37,197 nt of DNA from Lacticaseibacillus pantheris DSM 15945 = JCM 12539 = NBRC 106106 (GTDB lineage: Bacteria > Bacillota > Bacilli > Lactobacillales > Lactobacillaceae): the NCBI RefSeq assembly GCF_001311175.1, contig NZ_BBAI01000022.1, positions 1 to 37,197 on the forward strand, in the 5' to 3' direction. The notes under the pieces are model-generated. The model was not told the origin of the DNA. It searched no databases and saw nothing but the letters and a program-made list of their open reading frames with translations. Below are positions 7,367 through 18,032 of the stretch, piece by piece (within the stretch, counting starts at the first letter, position 1; every line of letters starts with the position of its first letter). The position numbers were made by a program, and so were the translations under genes.

Positions 7367-10300
7367 TTACACCTCTACGTGCGCGTGTGCCATAATCCAG
7401 GCGTGCAACGTGTCCAGCGCCGTCATGAGCGGTAGCTGTTGCCCCAACGTGTGGGCACGGAGCGCGACCGCGGCTGCGTCCGTCACCGGTGCGGTGCTGA
7501 CGACCAAGGCGGTGGTGCTACCCAAAGTCGCGGTGGGGTTGGCCACCGCGGTCACCGGAACGCCACTTTGAGTTAAACCAGCGGCCGTCGCTGGATCCGC
7601 CGTCACGGTGTAATGCATCCCCAGCAAGGATTGCGCCAGTGGGGCGAGCTCTTGGTACTGGCGGGGATCGCTATTGAGCAGAACCGTTCCGGTTGGTGGC
7701 ACGGTGAGCTTGGCGCCGGCAAAGGCCTTGGCGATGGCCTCCGGGAAGCTGGACGCACTGCCCATCACTTCACCGGTGGACTTCATTTCCGGGCCGACTA
7801 GCGGGTCGACTCCGGGCAACTTCGTGAACGAGAACACTGGTGCCTTCACGTGGATGGCAGTGTCCGGCTTGACCAAGCCGCTGTGATAGCCGAGTGCCGC
7901 CAGGCTTTCGCCCAGCATGCCCGCGTGGCGAGTTGCGTCATGGGTACGTGGGCTACTTTGGAGATAAACGGTACCGTCCGCGATGCACGGGGGTTAACCT
8001 CAATCACGTAGGGGGTATCCTTGTGGATCACGAACTGGACGTTCATGATGCCAACCGTGCCCAGCGCGTGGGCGAGTTCCGTGGCGTCGTTGACCATGGC
8101 TTCCTGCACGCTACTACTCAAACTTTGCGGCGGGTATACTGCCATCGAGTCGCCCGAGTGGATTCCCGCGCGCTCGATGTGCTGCATGATGCCCGGGATG
8201 ATGACCGTTTCTCCGTCACTGATGAGGTCCAGCTCGGCCTCCTGCCCCTGGAGGTAGGAGTCGATCAGCACGGGGTGGTGGTTCGATATCTTCACGGCGC
8301 GGTCGATGTAGTCACGGAGTTCGGCCTCCGAATGGACGACTTCCATCCCCCGGCCCCCGAGTACGTATGACGGCCGAATCAGTACGGGGTAGCCCAAAGT
8401 GTTGGCAGCATCGATGGCCTCCGTTGTGGTCATCGCCGTCTTGCCGGCCGGCTGTGGGAGGTGTAGCCGCTGGATGACCTGGTTGAACTCCTCCCGGTCC
8501 TCCGCACGGTTGAGGTCGGTCAGCGTGGTGCCGAGGATGTTCACGCCGGCATCGTGCAGTGACTGTGCAAGGTTGATGGCGGTCTGTCCACCAAACTGGA
8601 CGACGACGCCGATGGGGTGCTCCAGTTCAATGACGTTCATTACGTCCTCAAAGGTGAGGGGCTCAAAGTACAACTTGTCCGACACCGAGAAATCGGTGGA
8701 CACCGTTTCGGGGTTGGAGTTGATGATAATCGCCGCGTAACCGGCTTTGCGGATCGTTTCCGCGGCGTGCACCGTGGCGTAGTCGAACTCCACCCCCTGA
8801 CCGATGCGGATGGGGCCGGAACCCAGCACCAGAACCGATTCCTGTGCCAATGGTTCCGACTCGTTACTGTAATCATAGGTGGAGTAAAAGTATGGGGTTT
8901 TGGAGGCGAACTCCGCCGCGACCGTGTCCACCATCTTATAAACCGGCTGGATGTCCGCCTGCGTCCGCGCAGAGTGGACCGCGTCCGTGGTGGTGCCCGC
9001 GAGCCGCGCGATGGTGACGTCCGCAAAGCCGTTTTGCTTGGCTGTCGTCAGGAGTTCAGGGGACATAGGCTGGTCCGCTAAATCACTCTCAATCTCAGTA
9101 ATGTGCAACAGCTTATCCAGGAAGAATTGGTCGATTCCGGTCCGCGCGTTGAGTTGCGCCAACGTGCAACCGCGCCGTAATAGTTCGGTCAGCATGAAAA
9201 TGCGGTCATCGCACGCTGGCATCAAGGCGTCCAGCAGTGCATCGGTCGACATGTCGGCGTAGCGCAGGTCGCTTAGCCCGGTGACACCGATTTCGAGTGA
9301 CCGAACGGCCTTGTTCATCGCTTCCTCGATGTTGCGGCCAATCGCCATGACTTCGCCGGTGGCCTTCATTTGGGTGCCCAACGTGCGGTCAGCGGTGGCG
9401 AATTTATCGAACGGCCACCGCGGAATTTTGACGACGGCGTAATCCAAAGCGGGTTCGAACTCCGCTGTCGTGGTGCCCGTGACGGGGTTCATGATCTCGT
9501 CGAGGTGGAGGCCCACCGCAATTTTGGCGGCCATTTTGGCGATGGGGTAGCCGGTAGCTTTGGAAGCCAGGGCGGACGACCGTGATACCCGTGGGTTCAC
9601 CTCGATGATGTCGTAGTGGAAGCTGTGGGGATCCAGCGCCATCTGGACGTTACAGCCGCCCTCAATCTTCAACGCGCGAATGATTTTCAGCGCGACGTCA
9701 CGCATCATTTGGTATTCCTGGTCGGATAAAGTTTGTGTGGGGGCGACCACGATGGAATCACCGGTGTGGATCCCCACGGGGTCGACGTTTTCCATGGAGC
9801 ACACGACCAGCGCGTTATCGGCCGCATCCCGCATGACCTCAAACTCAATTTCTTTGTAGCCCGCAATTGATTTTTCAATTAACACTTGGGTTACGGGACT
9901 GAGATCAAGCCCAGTGGTGGCAATTTGTTCGAGCTCGTCGTGGGTGTGGGCAATGCCGCCACCAGTACCGCCCATGGTGTAAGCCGGGCGCACAATCACT
10001 GGGTAGCCGGTCGCATCGCCGAATGCGAGGCGTCGGCGACCGTGGTGACTGTTAACGATGCGGGCACCGGCTCGTGCAGCTGCGCCATGAGTTCTTTGAA
10101 TAGTTCCCGGTCCTCCGCGGTGGCAATCGCGTCCATTTTGGTGCCCAGCAACTCGATATGCAGTTCGTCCAGGATACCGTCACCCACCAACTCGCGGGCG
10201 AGGTTCAACCCGGTTTGGCCACCCAAAGTTGGCAGGATGGCGTCCGGGTGTTCGGCCCGCAAGATGGGCTTGAGGCCCGTAAGCGTCAACGGTTCGATGT

Positions 10301-10492
10301 ATACTTTGTCCGCCATTTCGGTGTCCGTCATGATGGTTGCCGGGTTGGAGTTCACGAGCACGACGTTATAGCCCTCTTCGCGCAGGGAGATGGCTGCCTG
10401 CGACCCGGAATAATCAAACTCGGCGGCCTGGCCGATAATAATGGGTCCGGAGCGATAATCAAAATTTTGTGGATATCATTGCGCTTGGGCAT
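7367..10492 (-). CDS. carB: Carbamoyl-phosphate synthase large subunit (three frame shifts)
   Basis: Makes carbamoyl phosphate from bicarbonate, ammonia delivered by CarA and two ATP. It begins [22 protein letters not shown] after repair. Both ATP-grasp halves are visible: [11 protein letters not shown] and [14 protein letters not shown] in the first, [33 protein letters not shown] and [14 protein letters not shown] in the second. The C-terminal MGS-like allosteric domain runs to [11 protein letters not shown]. The ATG at 10492 overlaps the end of carA by 17 bases. Three single-base deletions, near 10457, 10019 and 7919, split the gene; restored length is 1042 residues, close to the usual 1050-1070. 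Company with argF and carA marks it as the arginine-linked copy. Confidence 0.95.
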
Positions 10493-11566
10493 GGTACGCC
10501 TCCTGTGGTTGGTGGTGCGCGGCGATGGTCGCGATGAAGTCGTCAAATAAGTACGTGTAGTCGTGCGGGCCTGGAGTGGCGTCCGGATGGAACTGGACGG
10601 AAAAGGCATCGTGTCCTGCAACCGCAGCCCCTCGACGGTGTGGTCCGTAATCTCCACGTGCGTCACTGTCAGTTGGGTACCGGCCAGTGATTGCGGGTCA
10701 ACCGCGTAGCCGTGGTTTTGTGAAGTAAACGCGGTGGTGCCGCGCTGGAGGTCGCGCACCGCGTGGTTAAATCCACGGTGGCCGAACTTGAGCTTGAAAG
10801 TGGTGGCACCGTTGGCGAGGGCAAACAGTTGGTGACCCAGGCAAATGGCCATGAGCGGTAGTAGGGTTTGCAGTTGTCGAATGGTGGGCAGAACGTCCGC
10901 ATGGTCGGTGGGGTTCCCAGGGCCGTTCGACAGCAGGACGCCGTCCACGCCGCTGGCCATGATGGCCGCGGCGCTGGTTGTCGGCGGGAAGGTGACGGTC
11001 TGCACGCCACGTTCATGCAGGGCGCGCAGAATCGACCGTTTCAAACCAAAGTCGATTACACCAACGCGGTATTGGCTCGCGTCAGCACTGGTGGTGATGG
11101 TCGGGACGGTCTGCGGCTGCGTGACCGGCACGGGCGTTTGCAGGCTATCAATTACGGCCGGCGTAACCTCGTCCACGAGGGCGGCGTTCATGACGCCCAC
11201 CTCACGGATTTCCCGGGTGAGGGCGCGGGTATCCACCCCCGTGATTCCGGGCAGATTGTTGGCTGTTGCCCAGTCGGTGAGGCTCAGGTCGCAGCGCCAA
11301 TTTCTGGGGTGGCGCGCGACTTCATGCACGACAATAGCGCTGGCCTGTGGTCCGTTCGCTTCGTCGTCGTGGTTATTAATGCCGTAATTACCGATGAGGG
11401 GGTACGTGAACGTCAGAATTTGGTGGTGGTACGAGGCGTCGGTGATGGCTTCCTGGTAGCCGGTCATACCGGTGGTAAAGACGATTTCACCGGTGACGGG
11501 TTGGGTACTACCAAACGCGGTGCCAGGATAGACTGATCCGTTGGCGAGAACGAGAAAACGTTGCAT
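10476..11566 (-). CDS. carA: Carbamoyl-phosphate synthase small (glutaminase) subunit (one frame shift)
   Basis: Class-I glutamine amidotransferase subunit that hydrolyses glutamine and passes ammonia to CarB. It begins [19 protein letters not shown] and has the N-terminal CPSase domain ([30 protein letters not shown]), then [10 protein letters not shown], the nucleophile elbow [13 protein letters not shown] with the catalytic Cys, and TSQNHGYAV. The ATG at 11566 has AGGAGGT at 11574-11580, inside the end of argF. One base is missing near 10613; restored, the end reads [20 protein letters not shown], which contains the catalytic His, and stops at TGA 10476, giving 363 residues. Without repair the frame runs into carB out of frame. 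Confidence 0.95.
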
Positions 11567-11578
11567 GTGAGGCACCTC

Positions 11579-12605
11579 CTATGCGGGATCGATGGTAGTG
11601 GGGATAAACGGGTGCCCGAGGGTCGCGGCCATTACGGCTTTGATGGTGTGCATCCGGTTGGCCGCTTGTTGGAACTGGTGGGCAAAGGGGGCGTTAAACA
11701 CTTCATCGGTAATTTCGAGTTCATCGAGGCCGAACTGATCGTGAATTTGCTGTCCCATGGTGGTGTTCAGGTCGTGAAAGGCAGGCAAGTCGTGCATAAC
11801 GATGGTGTTGGGGTTATGCGTGGCCTGCACCGCGGCCATATTGAGCTGGTAGGGTTGCAACAGTTTGATGCGCGCGGCCCACTGGTCTTCTTCACCCATG
11901 GACGCCCAAATATCGGTGTAGAGGACATCGCTCCCCTCCAGTCCCTCCTGGAGGTCATCGGTGATGAGTAGCTGACTGCCAGACTGTGCGGCAAAGTTTT
12001 GGGCGATTTTCTGTACTGCCGCGGATGGCTGCAGTGACTTTGGACCCACGAGGTGGATGTTGGCCCCAAGCATGGCGCCGGTTACCAGTAGCGAGTTCGC
12101 AACGTTATTGCGGGCGTCGCCCAGGTAGGTGAGTGTAACCCCCTTGATGTGGCCGAAAATTTCGTCGATGGTCATGAAGTCGGCCAGCATTTGTGTGGGG
12201 TGCCAATCGTCGGTCAGGCCGTTCCACACGGGCACGCCAGAATACTGGGCGAGGGCGTCAACGGTGCTTTGTTCAAAGCCGCGGTACTCGATGCCATCGT
12301 ACATACTCCCAAGAATCTTGGCGGTGTCGGCTAGCGACTCCTTCTTTCCCAATTGAATGTCGTTGGCCCCGAGAAATTCGGGGTGGGCCCCCAGGTCGGT
12401 TGCCGCCACGGTAAATGCGGAACGCGTCCGCGTGGAGGTTTTGGCAAAGAGGAGGGCGACGTTCTTGCCAGCTAGGTAATGATGCTCAACGTTATGGGCC
12501 TTCAAATCCTTGAGGTGTTCGGCAAACTTAATCAGGGTGTAGAACTCAGCCCCCGTGAAGTCTTTTTTCGGCTAGAAACGAGCGGTTTTGAAATTGATTG
12601 TACAT
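11579..12605 (-). CDS. argF: Ornithine carbamoyltransferase (one frame shift)
   Basis: Joins carbamoyl phosphate and ornithine to give citrulline. The carbamoyl-phosphate site STRTRSAF and the DDWHPTQ motif are present. The ornithine-site motif reads MHDLPAFHD, with Asp where the family usually has Cys (HCLP). The start is ATG 12605 with AAGGAG upstream, giving [14 protein letters not shown]. The run of six T at 12563-12568 (A on the coding strand) has one base too many; removing it restores [19 protein letters not shown] and a 341-residue protein. First gene of the argF-carA-carB operon, divergent from argG. A catabolic arcB role is less likely given the carAB and argGH neighbours. Confidence 0.92.
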
Positions 12606-12900
12606 ATATATCTACTCTCCTTTGATTGATGGCAACCACACATGCTAATACCTATTAAAGGTAGATGGCCTACCCGTGTAGACAGATAATAACGTATGTT
12701 TATGCGCTTAGTATTCATGATGCTAGTATACATTTATTTGAATAATATGCAATAAAATGCGATAAAAAAGCCGAAAAATGCAAAAAAAATGTATTTTAGG
12801 TGTTTATTTATCAATTTTAACGTGCTATGATACTCACATCAGCTCATCCGGATACACAATCTGATGAATAAATACACGCAAATAAAGGAAGGTATTACTC
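12606..12900. promoter_or_regulatory. Divergent argF/argG control region with candidate ARG boxes
   Basis: AT-rich 295-base region between divergent arginine genes. argG has an extended -10, TGcTATGAT, with the hexamer at 12826-12831, and a weak -35 near 12803. argF has a possible -10 TATTAT at 12691-12686 on the minus strand. ARG-box-like half sites (TGAATAnnTA type) occur at 12865-12874, at 12739-12747 and, on the minus strand, at 12719-12711. ArgR/AhrC control is inferred from these and from the gene content. The argG RBS AAGGAAGG is at 12885-12892. Confidence 0.6.
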
Positions 12901-14116
12901 ATGAAAAAAAATCGTTTTAGCTTACTCCGGTGGTTTGGATACGTCCGTCGCAATCCCATGGTTGAAGGATAAGGGTTACGAAGTCATCGCCGTTAATTTG
13001 AACGTTGGCGAAATGGACAAGGATATTGACTTTATCAAGGCTAAGGCTTTGCAGGTAGGGGCCATCGAAAGTTACGCCATTGATGGCATGGCCGAATTCG
13101 CCGATGAATACGTGGCACCCGTGATTAAGGCCAACGCGTTGTACGAAGGCGAGTACCCATTGGTTTCAGCTTTGTCCCGGCCGCTGATTATCAAAAAGCT
13201 GGTTGATATTGCCCACGAAACTGGCGCTACCGCTATCGCGCATGGTTCGACCGGTAAGGGTAACGACCAGGTCCGCTTCGAGGCGGCCATCCACGCGTTG
13301 GACCCAGACATGGCCATTGAGGCCCCAATTCGTGACTTCCACTGGTCCCGTGAAGAAGAAATTGACTACGCTAAGGCTCACAACGTGCCGGTGCCCATCA
13401 ACCTCGACTCCCCATACTCCATTGACCAGAACCTCTGGGGACGCGCCAATGAATGCGGTATTTTGGAAAACCCGTGGAACCAGGCACCAGCTGATGCGTA
13501 CGAACTGACGGTAGCGCCGGAAGACGCACCAGATGAGGCCGAATTCCTCGAATTGACCTTTGACAAAGGGTTGCCGGTAGCCATCAACGGCGAACAGTTG
13601 CCGCTGTACCAATTGATCTTGAAGCTGAACGGTATTGCGGGTGCCCATGGCATTGGTCGGATTGACCACATTGAAAACCGTCTGGTCGGTATCAAGTCCC
13701 GTGAAATTTACGAGGCACCAGCCGCGGCGGTGATTATGACCGCGCACAAGGATCTGGAAGACCTGACGTTTGAACGTGACCTGGCGCACTTCAAGCCGAT
13801 TGTGGAACAGCAATTGACGAACATGATTTACAACGGGTTGTGGTTCTCACCATTATGCGATGCTTTGAACGCATTTATCGACGAATCGCAGCAGGTGGTT
13901 AACGGTATCGTCAAGATGAAGCTGTACAAGGGGACCGCCACGGCTGTTGCCCGGAAGTCAAGTAACTCGCTGTACGATGAGGATCTGGCTACGTACACTT
14001 CGGCCGATTCCTTTGACCAAGAGGCGGCTGCTGGCTTCATCAAATTGTGGAGCCTGCCAACTACCGTTTACAGCCAAGTCAACGGCAAAACCGCCAAGAA
14101 GCCGCAGGAAGCGTAG
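12901..14116 (+). CDS. argG: Argininosuccinate synthase (one frame shift at the start)
   Basis: ATP-dependent ligation of citrulline and aspartate to argininosuccinate. The run of eight A at 12904-12911 is one too long; with seven the N-terminus reads [20 protein letters not shown], including the PP-loop SGGLDTS. Other family motifs are [35 protein letters not shown] and [20 protein letters not shown]. Restored length is 404 residues, normal for the family. The start is set by AAGGAAGG eight bases upstream. P5 begins within 10 bases of its stop, and argH follows 782 bases later. Confidence 0.97.
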
Positions 14117-14122
14117 TTCTCT

Positions 14123-14301
14123 TGGCGCGGATGGTGCGGGGCCGAATGCTCCGGTAACTGGGCGGGTGTCCGTGGCCGGGCACGCCGGCGGTGCAGCTAA
14201 ATGCCCCGCCTAGATACCTCCGCATTTAACTACACCGCCACCGGGCCGGGTGCGAAAACTCGTCCAGTTACCTCCACATTCGGCCCCACACCACACGCCG
14301 A
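14123..14301 (-). repeat. Structured repeat P5 (divergent core)
   Basis: The basal stem pairs GGGGCCGAATG (14138-14148) with CATTCGGCCCC (14277-14287), and AACTGG with CCAGTT further in. The internal-loop motif CTCCGGT (14149-14155) is ACCGGAG on the minus strand, opposite CCTCC, exactly as in the type C copies. The core differs: a single long arm GGCGGTG...CACCGCC at about 14187-14240 with an inner TAAATGC/GCATTTA. It starts 7 bases after the argG stop. The stretch 14302-14639 between P5 and P6 shows no gene or motif I can support. Confidence 0.75.
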
Positions 14302-14639
14302 CAGTACGGCTTCCTGACTAGGAATTTGATTGTGCTATTGGCGCTTGATGGACGGTAACCCGGATAAATCGCAGGGCAACTAAATGTCATGGCGTAGCTA
14401 TTTGCATCGGGTACAGACCACGATGCTGAGTGGTCCCGTTGTCCATTGTTAATTGATGATTAAGTTTAAAATTATTGAGTAAGACGCCATGAAGATGGTG
14501 CAGGCAACTCTATGTGGTTGTGGTTTGGATTATGGAAGTTGCTGGGTGGTGACCCGCGGCGGTTGCTGGTGTATTCGGTGTACGCCGATTGGACAACGAA
14601 TGTCAGCGGCTTTCATATTAACGTCGAAACAACTTGGTA

Positions 14640-14853
14640 GGTTACGGTTAAATTGTGGAGGTTATTGGGGGCACCCCGCGGCGGCTGCGAGCCCGTAGTT
14701 CTGTAGAAGGCGAAGCCGCCGTACAGAATCAAATCGGGGAGACCGGGCGGTTTTCCCGGGCCCCCCGATTCGCGGTAGCCGGCACGGCGAGAGCGTGAGG
14801 CTGGTAGCCGGCCGCGGGGTGCCCCCAATAACCGGAGCAATTTAACCGTAACC
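14640..14853 (+). repeat. Structured repeat P6 (type C), clearest copy
   Basis: The basal stem pairs GGTTACGGTTAAATTG (from 14640) with CAATTTAACCGTAACC (to 14853), and GGTTATTGGGGGCACCCCGC with its complement at about 14813-14832. The internal loop GGA opposite ACCGGAG (14831-14837) interrupts it. Inner arms: TTCTGT...ACAGAA (14699-14728), CGGGG...CCCCG (14735-14767) and a GCCGGC-bounded arm at about 14776-14812. Conserved single strands ATCAAAT and GATTCGCGGTAG join the arms. It lies 45 bases upstream of argH, so argGH read-through RNA would contain both P5 and P6. Confidence 0.85.
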
Positions 14854-14898
14854 GGCGATTACGCACAAAATTATAGGGAACCAGAGGAGGACGCCATA

Positions 14899-16304
14899 AT
14901 GGCAGTTAAGAAGATGTGGGGCGGACGTTTCAACGCCGTGAGCCCAGAATTTGCGCAGGAATTTGGCGCGTCAATCGATTTTGATCAGGCTATGGCGGCC
15001 GAGGACATCGAGGCTCCATCGCCCACGTAACGATGCTGGGTGACACCGGCATCGTGACCAAAGACGAGGCGGCAACCATTAAGCAGGGCCTCCAGGACCT
15101 CGACGCCGAATTGCAGGCCGGTCAACTTGAGTTCACGGTAGCAAACGAAGACATCCACATGAATATTGAGTCCCTCCTCACGGCTAAAATTGGTGCGGTT
15201 GCCGGTAAGTTGCACACCGCCCGCTCCCGTAACGATCAGGTGGCGACTGACTTTCACCTCTGGGTTCAGCACCGTCTACCCGAGGTAACCGCCGCCTTGA
15301 AGAAGCTCCAGACCGTCCTCCTCAACCTCGCGGAGACGCACGTGGAGACCATTCTGCCTGGGACTACGCACCTGCAACACGCCCAACCGATTTCTTTGGG
15401 TCACTACTTTATGGCGTACTTCAACATGTTGCAACGCGACGTGGAACGTTTTGACTTCAACATGCAGCACACCAGCATCTCACCACTTGGAGCCGCCGCG
15501 CTGGCCGGGACCACCTTTCCCATTGACCGGCAGGAAACGGCCGACCTACTTGGCTTTCAGCAGGTGTATACCAATTCGCTGGACGCCGTTTCCGACCGCG
15601 ACTTTGCCATCGAGTACCTTACCAACGCCAGCGTGCTGATGATGCACCTGTCCCGCCTGTGCGAGGAACTTGTGCTGTGGAGCAGCTATGAATACCAATA
15701 CATCGAAATGGATGACGCCTACGCGACCGGATCGTCGATCATGCCGCAGAAAAAGAATCCCGATTACGCGGAGTTGATTCGGGGCAAAGTCGGCCGTGTA
15801 TACGGTGACCTCACGGGACTGCTGACGGTAATGAAGGGCCTGCCGCTGGCCTACAACAAGGACATGCAGGAGGACAAAGAAGGGGTCTTTGACGCCACCA
15901 CGACCATCATGGGTTCACTCCACGTGATGACGGGGATGCTGTCGACCGTGCACATTAAGGCGGACAACATGCACAACGCGGTCAAAGCTGACTTCAGTAA
16001 CGCGACCGAGTTGGCCGACTACCTCGCAGCCAAGGGCCTGCCGTTCCGGCAGGCGCACGCCATCGTGGGGCAGCTGGTGCTACAGGGTATTCAGACCAAC
16101 ACGCCGTTGCAGGACATGTCCCTGGCGACTTTGCAATCTGCCAGCGCGTTAATCGGCGACGATGTTTACCACGACCTGGATCCGGTGGCGGCCGTTGAAC
16201 GCCGCCAGTCACTTGGTGGCACCGGCTTTGACTCGGTGCGCCAACAAGTGGCGGCGGGAAAACAACTATTGGGGGATGCCTATGCAAGTGCAACGGTGGG
16301 ATAA
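14899..16304 (+). CDS. argH: Argininosuccinate lyase (one frame shift)
   Basis: Splits argininosuccinate into arginine and fumarate. The N-terminus [11 protein letters not shown] is typical; the fumarase/aspartase signature [16 protein letters not shown] and the [13 protein letters not shown] segment are present. GAGGAGG at 14884-14890 sets the ATG at 14899. One G is missing near 15012; adding it gives [19 protein letters not shown] and a 468-residue protein. The last 23 bases overlap the following transporter gene, which points to one transcript and coupled translation. Confidence 0.96.
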
Positions 16305-17766
16305 AGTTAAAGCGTGGGTGTATGGGCTTGTTGCCGCCGCGCTGGTAGTCTGCGCGGTCACAATCATGCCCCGGCAGTTGACCCACGCGGCGACCACTGA
16401 TGGTACTTGGACCAAAGTCAAGCAGTCGGGCGTACTGCGTGTCGGGCTATCGCCGGATTACGCTCCGTACGAGTTCCACTCTACGGCTGGTGGCAAGGAC
16501 CAGATTGTTGGTTTCGATGTCACGATGGATAAGCTCCTAGCCAAGCGGCTGGGCGTCAAGCTCAAGCTCGTCGAAATGAGTAACGACGCGTTGCTGTCCG
16601 CGCTGGAGTCGGGCAAAGTTGACATCGTGGTCTCCGGAATTACGCCAACCGCGGAACGGGAGAAGAAGGTCGATTTTACTGACGTATATTTCAACGACCC
16701 CAACGTGGTGTTGGTACAGAAGCAGGACGCCAAGAAGTACCAATCCCTCAATGACTTCCAGGGTGCCAAGATTGGCGCGCAGATTACCACCATTCAGGAA
16801 GACCAGGCCAAGAAGTATTTGCACGGTGCCACGGTGACGTCCTTGAAGAAGGTCACCGACGAGGCCGCGCAGTTGAGTCAGGGTAAGTTGGACGGCATCG
16901 TGGTCCCGACCACGACCGCTAAGTCCTACGAGTTGGAGTCGGATAAGTTTGCGACGGCTCCGGTCAAGATACCAGGGGGTGGCGGTGAGTCCGCGATTGT
17001 ACTGCCGAAGAACTCGCCGGTACTCAAGGCTAAACTGAACCAGATTTTGCACAAAGAGGTCATTGGGAAACCCATCACCAAGTGGCGTAACGCCGCCATG
17101 AAGCAGATGGTGCAAAAAGAGTCCTTCTTCCATAAGTACGCCCCGTACTTCGTGAAGGGCACCGAGTACACTTTGGCGTTGGCCGTAATTGGGGTGACCG
17201 TTGGCTTTGTCCTCGGTACGCTGTTGGCCATGATGAAGCGGTCCCGGGTATGGATCGTCAAGGCGATTGCTAACGTCTACATTGAATTTGTGCGGGGAAC
17301 GCCGTTACTAATTCAGGTGTTCATCGTCTACTTTGGTACGCAAATTATTGGGTTGAACGTATCGGGATTTGTTTCGGGTGCCATTGCCATGTTCCTGAAC
17401 TCTGGAGCGTACGTGGCCGAAATCATTCGGTCGGGTCTGAACGCGGTCCCAGTGGGGCAGGGTGAAGCCTCCCGCTCGCTGGGTCTATCCGGCCGGCAGA
17501 CCATGCAGTTGGTGGTGTTGCCACAGGCGTTGCGCACCATCCTGCCTGCTTTGGGTAACGAATTTGTGTCCGTCATCAAGGAAGGGTCCGTGGTGTCCGT
17601 CATCGGGGTCGGGGAATTGACCTTCCAGACTTCCGTGGTGCAGGGTGCGTCGTTTGAGGCGTTCCTGCCGTTGATTGTGACCGCATGTATTTACTTCGTC
17701 CTGACCTTTGGCCTCACGCAGGTCCTGCACATGGGCGAGCGGCACTACAGCCGTGAACGGGTCTAG
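16282..17766 (+). CDS. Amino-acid ABC transporter, fused substrate-binding protein and permease
   Basis: Membrane protein of 494 residues, intact. A signal or anchor segment ([17 protein letters not shown]) starts it. A type-3 solute-binding domain of about 225 residues follows ([46 protein letters not shown]), then a HisM/GlnP-like permease with several hydrophobic spans and the EAA loop [20 protein letters not shown]. Start ATG 16282 has GGGGG six bases upstream; ATG 16276 is possible. Polar amino acids such as glutamine, arginine or ornithine are the likely substrates; overlap with argH favours an arginine-linked one. No ATPase gene (GlnQ type) is adjacent, so it must borrow one from elsewhere. 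Confidence 0.9.
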   Translation: MQVQRWDKVKAWVYGLVAAALVVCAVTIMPRQLTHAATTDGTWTKVKQSGVLRVGLSPDYAPYEFHSTAGGKDQIVGFDVTMDKLLAKRLGVKLKLVEMSNDALLSALESGKVDIVVSGITPTAEREKKVDFTDVYFNDPNVVLVQKQDAKKYQSLNDFQGAKIGAQITTIQEDQAKKYLHGATVTSLKKVTDEAAQLSQGKLDGIVVPTTTAKSYELESDKFATAPVKIPGGGGESAIVLPKNSPVLKAKLNQILHKEVIGKPITKWRNAAMKQMVQKESFFHKYAPYFVKGTEYTLALAVIGVTVGFVLGTLLAMMKRSRVWIVKAIANVYIEFVRGTPLLIQVFIVYFGTQIIGLNVSGFVSGAIAMFLNSGAYVAEIIRSGLNAVPVGQGEASRSLGLSGRQTMQLVVLPQALRTILPALGNEFVSVIKEGSVVSVIGVGELTFQTSVVQGASFEAFLPLIVTACIYFVLTFGLTQVLHMGERHYSRERV

Positions 17767-17801
17767 CAGCCACAAATCACATCGCAATTTGAGCTTTAAT
17801 T

Positions 17802-17856
17802 ACCGTCGCAGCGTTTCGTGCTAGCAGTGCTAGCCGGATCAGTTGTGACGGTTATT
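17802..17856 (+). terminator. Possible terminator after the transporter gene
   Basis: ACCGTC pairs with GACGGT around an inner GCTAGC/GCTAGC hairpin, followed by TTATTTTG. The long loop makes it weak. The rest of the 266-base gap holds the promoter of the next gene. Confidence 0.4.
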
Positions 17857-17948
17857 TTGTTGTCCCCGTTAAGCTGGCTGCGGGCGGGTAGACGGGCAAA
17901 TGTACTCTGGCAGTCTCCGTTAACTGCGGCGGTCCGTTACGTTGTCGG

Positions 17949-17976
17949 TTGACAGAATAGCAAAGCCTGTTACAAT
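17949..17976 (+). promoter_or_regulatory. Promoter of the NmrA-like gene
   Basis: TTGACA (17949-17954), a 16-base spacer and TACAAT (17971-17976). The sequence CTGTTAC around the -10 is mirrored by GTAACAG about 30 bases downstream, a possible operator pair; GTTAAA is repeated between them. Confidence 0.6.
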
Positions 17977-18032
17977 AAATATTGCAAGTTAAAGTTAAAG
18001 TAACAGCTTAGGCTAAATATGGAGGTACGAAT

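Noticed and set aside
13166..13813. 215-residue reading frame on the minus strand within argG
   Set aside because: It lies antisense to a well-supported gene, has no RBS and no family features; it exists because of the GC-biased third positions of argG.
14455..14510. Possible remnant copy of the argH start (GACGCCATGAAGATG resembles the region around 14890)
   Set aside because: The likeness is too short and is not continued downstream.
14640..14853. tRNA gene, because of the cloverleaf shape
   Set aside because: Far too long, no acceptor end, no T-loop GTTCGA sequence and no anticodon arm of the right size.
17810..17860. Possible relic of a structured repeat (CTAGCAGTGCTAGCCGGA)
   Set aside because: Only one short match to the type A end; it lacks a matching distal arm and inner arms.
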